Below, in pieces: positions 8,631 through 17,642 of a stretch of 24,631 nucleotides of DNA (the first letter of the stretch is position 1; every line of letters starts with the position of its first letter). The position numbers were made by a program, and so were the translations under genes. The stretch lies in assembly GCA_032718475.1 (NCBI GenBank), contig JAUCBJ010008905.1:1-24631 (forward strand), read 5' to 3'. Below the pieces are notes generated by a model. It was given only the letters and a program-made list of their open reading frames with translations. It had not been told where the DNA came from and searched no databases. The stretch comes from Nemertoderma westbladi (Eukaryota > Xenacoelomorpha > Nemertodermatida > Nemertodermatidae).

Positions 8631-9797
8631 TCAATTTACTCTGTCCAGCTGTATTGATTTACTCTGTCCAGCTGTATTGATTTACTCTGTCCAGCTGTAT
8701 TGATTTACTCTGTCCAGCTGTATTATTGATTTACTCTGTCCAGCTGTATTGATTTACTCTGTCCAGCTGTATTGATTTACTCCGTCCAGCTGTATTATTG
8801 ATTTACTCTGTCCAGCTGTATTGATTTACTCTGTCCAGCTGTATTGATTTACTCTGTCCAGCTGTATTGATTTACTCTGTCCAGCTGTATTGATTTACTC
8901 CGTCCAGCTGTATTGATTTACTCTGTCCAGCTGTATTGATTTACTCCGTCCAGCTGTATTGATTTACTCCGTCCAGCTGTATTGATTTACTCTGTCCAGC
9001 TGTATTGATTTACTCTGTCCAGCTGTATTGATTTACTCTGTCCAGCTGTATTGATTTACTCTGTCCAGCTGTATTGATTTACTCTGTCCAGCTGTATTAT
9101 TGATTTACTCTGTCCAGCTGTATTGATTTACTCTGTCCAGCTGTATTATTGATTTACTCCGTCCAGCTGTATTGATTTACTCTGTCCAGCTGTATTGATT
9201 TACTCCGTCCAGCTGTATTGATTTACTCTGTCCAGCTGTATTGATTTACTCTGTCCAGCTGTATTATTGATTTACTCTGTCCAGCTGTATTGATTTACTC
9301 TGTCCAGCTGTATTATTGATTTACTCCGTCCAGCTGTATTGATTTACTCCGTCCAGCTGTATTGATTTACTCTGTCCAGCTGTATTGATTTACTCTGTCC
9401 AGCTGTATTGATTTACTCTGTCCAGCTGTATTGATTTACTCCGTCCAGCTGTATTGATTTACTCTGTCCAGCTGTATTGATTTACTCTGTCCAGCTGTAT
9501 TATTGATTTACTCCGTCCAGCTGTATTGATTTACTCTGTCCAGCTGTATTGATTTACTCTGTCCAGCTGTATTATTGATTTACTCTGTCCAGCTGTATTG
9601 ATTTACTCCGTCCAGCTGTATTGATTTACTCTGTCCAGCTGTATTGTTGATTTACTCTGTCCAGCTGTATTATTGATTTACTCTGTCCAGCTGTATTGAT
9701 TTACTCCGTCCAGCTGTATTGATTTACTCTGTCCAGCTGTATTGATTTACTCCGTCCAGCTGTATTGATTTACTCTGTCCAGCTGTATTTATTTACT
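8631..9797 (+). repeat. Minisatellite of 23/26-bp units
   Basis: About 49 head-to-tail units each contain TTTACTCTGTCCAGCTGTAT. Two sources of variation are interspersed: CTCTGTCC versus CTCCGTCC, and an extra TTA making a 26-bp unit (TGTATTATTGATT). One unit reads TGTATTGTTGATT. Every unit carries CAGCTG, an E-box-type palindrome. The array lies in the PSMB2-like intron downstream of NOP2. Confidence 0.95.
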
Positions 9798-9891
9798 CAT
9801 TGGCGTTTTACCTTTATCACTCCCTTATAATATGGATATATTATTATTGTTTCAAATGATTAAATTAGCGATAAACTGCGTAATTTTAAAT

Positions 9892-9947
9892 TTCAGATAA
9901 CTTTATCTGAAAGAGGATAAAATCACAATAATTTATTTCTGTGATTT
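9892..9947. repeat. Two adjacent small hairpins
   Basis: TTCAGATAA / TTATCTGAA (9892-9911, two-base loop) is followed by AAATCAC / GTGATTT (9920-9947). Both are AT-rich. They lie about 100 bases past the minisatellite, with no known role. Confidence 0.45.
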
Positions 9948-10059
9948 AATCAAGTTAGTTAGCAATCTATGGTTTTTTAATGTCACGGAAATATAGCCTA
10001 CTTAACTACATTTATACGCTACCTACACCACATGTTCTGTTTACAATACAATCACTTAC

Positions 10060-10218
10060 CTATCTATTATGCCGAGAGAGAAAAGTGCCCCATGACCATG
10101 GGCAGCAAAGGGGACGGTTGCCATGGAGCCCATGTAATCAATATAGTAAAGTTGAGGTTCTTTACTAATAGTGTCGTAGGCTGCCAGTAGTATATTTACG
10201 TTCATAGGTTCTTGTGAT
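10060..10218 (-). CDS. PSMB2: Proteasome subunit beta type-2 (beta-4), internal coding exon
   Basis: On the minus strand a TTTATTTCTACAG acceptor (AG at 10220-10219) opens a 159-base exon ending AG|GTAAGT at 10060. It encodes SQEPMNVNILLAAYD, then PQLYYIDYMGSMATVPFAAHG and HGALFSLGIIDR. These match the well-conserved beta-4 segments written in the family as a VNLLLAGYD strand, an LYYMDYLA strand, an AHGYG turn and an SILDRYY helix. Both introns are phase 2: the first base A completes a codon, probably Arg, from an upstream exon, and the last two bases join G of the next exon to give Arg. About 90 residues of the N-terminal half are missing from the window. The subunit is a structural, non-catalytic member of the beta ring. 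Confidence 0.92.
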
Positions 10219-10725
10219 CTGTAGAAATAAAGAATTTATTAAATATGTTAGGTATTCTGGCACCTAACAGGCCAGGGGCCTTCGCGCAGCACGAAGTTCA
10301 GTTAAACAGAGTCTAATTTCAGAAGATCTTTCAAAGAAGATGGAATAGTTCCACCAATCCACCCCCCCCCCACCCTAATCAGCACCCCAACCCAAAGGCA
10401 CATACGGTACTAAACGGTTAGAAAAAATTTAGAAAATCTCAATTTTGTTTAGAAGACTAAATTAATTTACCCAATGAATTGAGTGTGAAAAGTATGCCAT
10501 GCAATAGTGCTGTATTGCTAGTTTTCTACTTTATTTTTTCATACTGTAACGTAAATCTTGCAATCTTAGGTCCCCCACCTAATCAATTAAGTAGTTACAG
10601 TGCACCTGTCTCCCGAAACTTAAACTACATAATGTACAAAGGCTTACTCTGAATATTGAACTGAATATATTGACCCCAGATATAGCCTACCTTATTTACT
10701 TGTTTTAAAAATCACTAATATCGTA
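10219..10725. other. Upstream PSMB2-like intron sequence, with dispersed repeat copy B
   Basis: The block 10272-10392 matches the dispersed repeat at 1153-1345: GGGGCCTTCGCGCAGCACGA, then a TCAGTTA block, CCACCAATCC and a C-rich stretch. The remainder is AT-rich with no exon recognised. Confidence 0.4.
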
Positions 10726-11170
10726 ACCCTTGATACACAAATCTCATACCTTAAAGATTGAACCCATGTTTACCTTGTTACACCAAACGAAGAATGCCTT
10801 GCTACACAACACGTATACCGGTACACTACCTTGCTACACAACAACAACACGTATACCTTGGTACACTAACCTTGGTACACAACACCTTGGTACACAACAC
10901 GTATACCTTGGTACACAAAACGTATACGTTGGTACACTACCTTGCTACACAACACGTATACCTTGGTACACAAAACGTATACCTTGGTACACTACCTTGG
11001 TACACAAAACGTATACCTTGAAAATTTAACCAATGTACCTTGGTACACAAAATGTATACCTTGGTACACAAAATGTATACCTTGGTACACAAATTGTATA
11101 CCTTGAAAATTTAACAAATGTATGTATACCTTGGTACACAAAATGTATACCTTGAACCCATGTATACCTT
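10726..11170 (+). repeat. Minisatellite of about 21-bp units
   Basis: Irregular tandem units contain ACCTTGGTACACAAAACGTA. The left edge is degenerate (CCTTGATACACAAATCTCAT), and variants with CACAACACG, AAATG and a GAAAATTTAAC insertion are scattered through it. Each unit has the small palindrome TACC-TT-GGTA. The repeat happens to be open in several frames, but the encoded peptides are only the repeat itself. Confidence 0.9.
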
Positions 11171-11710
11171 GGATAGCATTTAGCGTTACTTCGCCTATAA
11201 AACTTTTAGACTTGAGTATATTTATATATTTTGGCCAGATCTGGAAAGAGCTTAAAAAGACGATTCCAATGGTATATAATATATTGGGGTTCGGTAAGAA
11301 ATAAAAAAAAAATATTTTCCAACGCTTTGAGCCACGTTTATTGACCAATGACCATAATAATATTTTCATTGAAATATTGAACTAATTAATTAATTACTTT
11401 TAATACCGCGTTGGTAAACTAAATCCATTTTATTGGGAAGGACAAAGAATAATACACCATTGGTGATGGTCACAGTAGAACGGGCGCCAACAAAGAAAAA
11501 TTAGTTTGAGATAAATGCGTTGAAAGTTCTTTTTGTTGAAATTCAATTAAATGCTTAAGTTTCTTGTTACATACAGAACTGGAGGGAAATTCGATTCCAA
11601 TTATGTTCACAATGCCATTAACTTTTCTACTTCATTATCATATATTCTGCAGACAGATTATTAGTAATATTATTTTATCATCATAATTATTTTAACCAAT
11701 AACAGACTAG
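11171..11710. other. AT-rich non-coding DNA, nothing recognised
   Basis: No exon, gene or repeat family was recognised. Confidence 0.4.
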
Positions 11711-11806
11711 GGATGTCCCGGAATTCCGGCGGTTTTTGCCAGATTCCGGTTCCGGTCGGAATTGCCGGAATGGGGTCAATTCCGTCCGGAATTTTAGCGG
11801 AATTAC
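11711..11806. repeat. GGAATTCCGG-rich block, possible hAT-like element end
   Basis: TAGGGATGTCCCGGAATTCC opens a run of overlapping CCGGAAT/ATTCCGG words on both strands. An AGGGATGTCCCG start resembles ends of hAT-type DNA transposons, but no matching opposite end or target duplication was found, so this is only a possibility. Confidence 0.3.
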
Positions 11807-12560
11807 CAGTTTACTAATTAGTTTAATAGTTTCAATTAGTTTGTGAAATTATTATCACACATTATGAAAAACAAGAACAATATTATAATATGTATTGTCC
11901 AACATAACATATACACTGTAGGATTACTCCTAAAGCTGTAGTTCGCTTATTTACAAAGGGGTCCTTTATGTCACTCACTATGTTACTTAATTAGGTCCTG
12001 CGTCATTAGCCTTAGGTGTTGCGTAATACAGTAGTTTTATTTATACAGAAAATATATTTCTTACCATAAATATATTTATTTCCAGCAAAAATTAAATTGT
12101 AACATGTAATATTAACTCTCGTTTATTGATTTCACTGTAACCTGCTCCTTTCCATTAACCAGGATATTGAACCAAAGCAATGAATAATACATTTTTGGTC
12201 AACGTTAGTTTTTAGGTATGAGCCCAAAAAACCTAACCTTTGGCCTAGGTTATGGGTTTTTTGGAAAAAAATTAAATCGAATTCCCTGTCGTTTAACCCT
12301 ATTTGGGCCGGGGTGGTCATTTTAGAAATTTTTTTGGAACTCAACTGTATCTTTAAGCCAGGTATGGTGAAAAAGCCAGATTTCGCGACATTTCCTAAAA
12401 TTCAATGGGCTATCCACCAGCGCAAACGCCAAAAACGTACCAAATGGTAGTTTTCGTGTTGTCCCAGTCTGGCACTCATCTACAGTAATTTTCGCGCGCG
12501 AAAATTTTTTCAAAAGTTTTAATAGCTCGATAAAATTAATTTATTTGCGGTATATGGCGG
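11807..12560. other. AT-rich non-coding DNA with one stem-loop
   Basis: The only structure seen is an imperfect hairpin: CCAAAAAACCTAACCT (12224-12239) pairs with AGGTTATGGGTTTTTTGG (12247-12264) with a two-base bulge. No gene is recognised. Confidence 0.4.
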
Positions 12561-13060
12561 TTTTTTTAGATGCTGATCACGATTTTAGAACTCAGATATA
12601 ACATACGAGAAAATTTCTAGTAATTTTGAATGTGCCCACAAGTATTGCAAATATGATAATAAAAAATCACCACAAATCAAATTGATTTTATGACATTAGG
12701 GGATTGCCGGGATGCTGATTGTGGATATGACACTCATATCATATCATATCCGATTCATTGTGGCATTTTTGGACATGTGCCAATTTGGAACGAAAAATAC
12801 AAGTACCGGTAGCACAAATTGATAAAAATTAAATGTTTACACTTCCATTAAATATTCTTAACAAGTTCTATCGTGATCAGCGACCTCGACCCGATAGCTT
12901 CAGAATTTTCCATCCAAACACAACGTGTGTTAGTTTAAAATTTTTTCACTTGTACTTTTCGTCCTGGGGCGGGGCCAGAATAGTGCATAGTGCAACAAAA
13001 TGATGGCTGCAATGCCAGAAAATATTTTTAACGTTATCAGCGACCTCGAAAACCCTTATA
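12561..13060. repeat. Degenerate quasi-periodic repeat (about 141-161 bp)
   Basis: A GATGCTGATCACG / GATGCTGATTGTG motif at about 12570 and 12711 is followed by GTGATCAGCGACCTCGA (12873) and TTATCAGCGACCTCGA (13034). The steps are about 141, 161 and 161 bases. The sequence between is mostly diverged, so this would be an old tandem array or pieces of one repeat family. Confidence 0.35.
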
Positions 13061-13580
13061 CCACAAAATTGTTATTTTTCAGCCAAGATCTAAAACAATT
13101 CCAAAAATGACAACCAACCCAGGGCCAATTAGTAAAAATAGACTTAACCAGATAGGGTTAAGGCCCCCAAGTACCCCCTCCCCACCAGCCCCATAATCAA
13201 TTTCTCCCGCTTCTGGGCCACTCTCACTCTCACACCAAAACTCCCCCCAAGCTGCTGATTGATCTCATTAGTAAACGTGGCTTTAGAAATTTAAAAAATA
13301 CGTTTATTTCACAAAAAATTATAAAGGGTAATGGTCATAAACAGACTCTTCGAAAAGCATAAACAAAGAACTTAAACGGCTTTCTATTTATTTAAAAAAA
13401 ATGGAATTCGTTGCCAGGGATATATTGATTTGTAATGCTAAATATAGATCTTAACTGGAAAAATAGTGGGGGAATGTAATTTGTTCTTAAAACAGTATAA
13501 CTTCTCCAGTCCAACCAAGAAGACACATTGCTGTAAATCGCAAAATAATGGAGCGACCCAACTTGATTGTAATACATCCA
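13061..13580. other. Non-coding DNA, nothing recognised
   Basis: It contains a C-rich stretch (13145-13250) and AT-rich sequence. No exon or named repeat was identified. Confidence 0.4.
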
Positions 13581-16500
13581 ACCCCCCTACCCCTACTCTA
13601 CTCACCTAATTGAGTCCGCGAGGTATTTACCCTCCTACCCCTCCCGACTCTACTCACCTAATGGAGTCCGCGAGGTATTTACCCTCCTACCCCTCCCTAC
13701 TCTACTCACCTAATGGAGTCCGCGAGGTATTTACCCTCCTACCCCTCCCTACTCTACTCACCTAATTGAGTCCGCGAGGTATTTACCCTCCTACCCCTAC
13801 TCTACTCACCTAATTGAGTCTGCGAGGTATTTACCCTCCTACCCCTCCCTACTCTACTCACCTAATTGAGTCCGCGAGGTATTTACCCTCCTATCCCTCC
13901 CTACTCTACTCACCTAATTGAGTCCGCGAGGTATTTACCCTCCTACCCCTCCCTACTCTACTCACCTAATTGAGTCCGCGAGGTATTTACCCTCCTACCC
14001 CTACTCTACTCACCTAATTGAGTCTGCGAGGTATTTACCCTCCTACCCCTCCCTACTCTACTCACCTAATTGAGTCCGCGAGGTATTTACCCTCCTACCC
14101 CTCCCTACTCTACTCACCTAATTGAGTCCGCGAGGTATTTACCCTCCTACCCCTCCCTACTCTACTCACCTAATGGAGTCCGCGAGGTATTTACCCCCCT
14201 ACCCCTCCCGACTCTACTCACCTAATTGAGTCCGCGAGGTATTTACCCTCCTACCCCTCCCCACTCTACTCACCTAATGGAGTCCGCGAGGTATTTACCC
14301 TCCTACCCCTCCCTACTCTACTCACCTAATGGAGTCCGCGAGGTATTTACCCTCCTACCCCTCCCTACTCTACTCACCTAATGGAGTCCGCGAGGTATTT
14401 ACCCTCCTACCCCTCCCTACTCTACTCACCTAATGGAGTCCGCGAGGTATTTACCCTCCTACCCACCCCTACTCTACTCACCTAATTGAGTCCGCGAGGT
14501 ATTTACCCTCCTACCCCTCCCTACTCTACTCACCTAATGGAGTCCGCGAGGTATTTACCCTCCTACCCCTCCCTACTCTACTCACCTAATGGAGTCCGCG
14601 AGGTATTTACCCTCCTAGCCCTCCCTACTCTACTCACCTAATGGAGTCCGCGAGGTATTTACCCTCCTACCCCTCCCTACTCTACTCACCTAATGGAGCC
14701 CGCGAGGTATTTACCCTCCTACCCCTCCCTACTCTACTCACCTAATGGAGTCCGCGAGGTATTTACCCTCCTAGCCCTCCCTACTCTACTCACCTAATGG
14801 AGTCCGCGAGGTATTTACCCTCCTACCCCTCCCTACTCTACTCACCTAATTGAGTCCGTGAGGTATTTACCCTCCTACCCCTCCCTACTCTACTCACCTA
14901 ATTGAGTCCGCGAGGTATTTACCCTCCTACCCCTACTCTACTCACCTAATGGAGTCCGCGAGGTATTTACCCTCCTACCCCTCCCTACTCTACTCACCTA
15001 ATGGAGTCCGCGAGGTATTTACCCTCCTACCCCTCCCTACTCTACTCACCTAATGGAGTCCGCGAGGTATTTACCCTCCTACCCCTCCCTACTCTTTACC
15101 CTCCTACTCTACTCTACTCACCTAATGGAGTCCGCGAGGTATTTACCCTCCTACCCCTCCCTACTCTACTCACCTAATGGAGTCCGCGAGGTATTTACCC
15201 TCCTATCCCTCCCTACTCTACTCACCTAATTGAGTCCGCGAGGTATTTACCCTCCTACCCCTCCCTACTCTACTCACCTAATGGAGTCCGCGAGGTATTT
15301 ACCCTCCTACCCCTCCCTACTCTACTCACCTAATTGAGTCCGCGAGGTATTTACCCTCCTACCCCTCCCTACTCTACTCACCCAATGGAGTCCGCGAGGT
15401 ATTTACCCTCCTACCCCTCCCTACTCTACTCACCTAATTGAGTCCGCGAGGTATTTACCCTCCTACCCCTCCCTACTCTACTCACCTAATGGAGTCCGCG
15501 AGGTATTTACCCTCCTACCCCTCCCTACTCTACTCACCTAATGGAGTCCGCGAGGTATTTACCCTCCTACCCCTCCCTACTCTACTCACCTAATGGAGTC
15601 CGCGAGGTATTTACCCTCCTACCCCTCCCTACTCTACTCACCTAATGGAGTCCGCGAGGTATTTACCCTCCTACCCCTCCCTACTCTACTCACCTAATGG
15701 AGTCCGCGAGGTATTTACCCTCCTACCCCCCCCTACTCTACTCACCTAATGGAGTCCGCGAGGTATTTACCCTCCTACCCCTCCCTACTCTACTCACCTA
15801 ATGGAGTCCGCGAGGTATTTACCCTCCTACCCCTCCCCACTCTACTCACCTAATGGAGTCCGCGAGGTATTTACCCCCCTACCCCTCCCTACTCTACTCA
15901 CCTAATTGAGTCCGCGAGGTATTTACCCTCCTACCCCTCCCTACTCTACTCACCTAATGGAGTCCGCGAGGTATTTACCCTCCTACCCCTCCCTACTCTA
16001 CTCACCTAATTGAGTCCGCGAGGTATTTACCCTCCTACCCCTCCCTACTCTACTCACCTAATGGAGTCCGCGAGGTATTTACCCTCCTACCCCTCCCTAC
16101 TCTACTCACCTAATGGAGTCCGCGAGGTGTTTACCCTCCTACCCCTCCCTACTCTACTCACCTAATTGAGTCCGCGAGGTATTTACCCTCCTACCCCTCC
16201 CTACTCTACTCACCTAATGGAGTCCGCGAGGTATTTACCCTCCTACCCCTCCCTACTCTACTCACCTAATGGAGTCCGCGAGGTATTTACCCTCCTACCC
16301 CTCCCTACTCTACTCACCTAATGGAGTCCGCGAGGTATTTACCCTCCTACCCCTCCCTACTCTACTCACCTAATTGAGTCCGCGAGGTATTTACCCTCCT
16401 ACCCCTCCCTACTCTACTCACCTAATTGAGTCCGCGAGGTATTTACCCTCCTACCCCTCCCTACTCTACTCACCTAATGGAGTCCGCGAGGTATTTACCC

Positions 16501-17384
16501 TCCTACCCCTCCCTACTCTACTCACCTAATGGAGTCCGCGAGGTATTTACCCTCCTACCCCTCCCTACTCTACTCACCTAATGGAGTCCGCGAGGTATTT
16601 ACCCTCCTACCCCTCCCTACTCTACTCACCTAATGGAGTCCGCGAGGTATTTACCCTCCTACCCCTCCCTACTCTACTCACCTAATGGAGTCCGCGAGGT
16701 ATTTACCCTCCTACCCCCCCCTACTCTACTCACCTAATGGAGTCCGCGAGGTATTTACCCTCCTACCCCTCCCTACTCTACTCACCTAATGGAGTCCGCG
16801 AGGTATTTACCCTCCTACCCCTCCCCACTCTACTCACCTAATGGAGTCCGCGAGGTATTTACCCCCCTACCCCTCCCTACTCTACTCACCTAATTGAGTC
16901 CGCGAGGTATTTACCCTCCTACCCCTCCCTACTCTACTCACCTAATGGAGTCCGCGAGGTATTTACCCTCCTACCCCTCCCTACTCTACTCACCTAATTG
17001 AGTCCGCGAGGTATTTACCCTCCTACCCCTCCCTACTCTACTCACCTAATGGAGTCCGCGAGGTATTTACCCTCCTACCCCTCCCTACTCTACTCACCTA
17101 ATGGAGTCCGCGAGGTGTTTACCCTCCTACCCCTCCCTACTCTACTCACCTAATTGAGTCCGCGAGGTATTTACCCTCCTACCCCTCCCTACTCTACTCA
17201 CCTAATGGAGTCCGCGAGGTATTTACCCTCCTACCCCTCCCTACTCTACTCACCTAATGGAGTCCGCGAGGTATTTACCCTCCTACCCCTCCCTACTCTA
17301 CTCACCTAATGGAGTCCGCGAGGTATTTACCCTCCTACCCCTCCCTACTCTACTCACCTAATTGAGTCCGCGAGGTATTTACCC
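13581..17384 (+). repeat. 52-bp satellite array, about 73 units
   Basis: The units are head-to-tail copies containing CCTAATGGAGTCCGCGAGGT, then ATTTACCCTCCTACCCCTCC and CTACTCTACTCA. The commonest variant is ATGGAG versus ATTGAG. A 48-bp unit lacking TCCC occurs near 13795, 14000 and 14935, and an irregular insertion sits near 15095-15115. The plus strand is pyrimidine-rich. The minus strand carries clustered G-runs and a TTAGGTGAGTAG word in most units. A broken last unit (TATCCGCGAGGTAT, 17395-17408) leads straight into the leader of the retrotransposon. The array does not encode protein because the unit length is not a multiple of three. Confidence 0.97.
15409..17384 (+). repeat. 988-bp higher-order repeat, two tandem copies
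   Basis: Private variants recur at exactly 988 bases, which is 19 units of 52: the C8 run (15724 and 16712), CCCCAC (ending at 15840 and 16828), ATTTACCCCCC (15873 and 16861), GAGGTGTTT (16129 and 17117), and the whole order of ATTGAG/ATGGAG units from 15437 onward. To the left the pattern breaks between about 15385 and 15430. This is a recent duplication of a 19-unit block. Confidence 0.88.
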
Positions 17385-17642
17385 CGTATCCGGGTATCCG
17401 CGAGGTATGTAGATTGGTCAATGCAGCAATAGCTGAGTGGCCAGACTCTGACCTATATCTTGAACTCTTGCTAAGTACAGACTGCTGGATTGCAATACAG
17501 CAATATTAACTGCAACAATACCCAGACTCACCTGCCCACTATTACACCCGTCGACCCGCTGCTGCGTTTAGCCAGCCAGCCAAGTCGTCTGCACTATCAG
17601 CCCGTGGTCTGCTTCTTCAAGAGCAAAGAGCAAGACTGCAAG
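17385..17642 (+). other. Leader between the satellite and ORF1
   Basis: The first 25 bases still resemble a broken satellite unit; the rest is unique. The ORF1 frame is open back to 17475, after a TAA at 17472-17474, but contains no ATG before 17643. This region is probably the 5' untranslated sequence of the element. Confidence 0.5.

Larger units (their letters stand above)
4530..10059 (-). other. PSMB2-like intron holding the nested NOP2 gene
   Basis: The donor is AG|GTAAGT (G at 10060, GT at 10059-10058) and the acceptor is TTTCAG|G at 4530. The intron is phase 2 and about 5.5 kb long. It contains a complete antisense NOP2 gene, a MITE-like element, GACAGAC-rich repeat tails and a 23/26-bp minisatellite. 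Apart from these no further gene is seen. Confidence 0.85.

Noticed and set aside
10620-10680. Upstream PSMB2 exon near a GTAAGC donor on the minus strand
   Set aside because: The translation in all frames lacks the conserved beta-4 segments expected there (such as the GEAGDTVQF or NFTRRNLA type), so it was not called.
10730-11029. Repetitive small ORFs (99 and 87 codons) in the 21-bp minisatellite
   Set aside because: The peptides are the translated repeat in two frames, with no start or stop context and no family.
13581-17384. CRISPR array
   Set aside because: Units are contiguous with no unique spacers, and the setting is a eukaryotic genome. It is a satellite.
17490-17642. Upstream extension of ORF1 to a TTG codon at 17490
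   Set aside because: TTG is not a usual start in animals. The first in-frame ATG at 17643 has a strong context, so the extra 51 codons are treated as leader.
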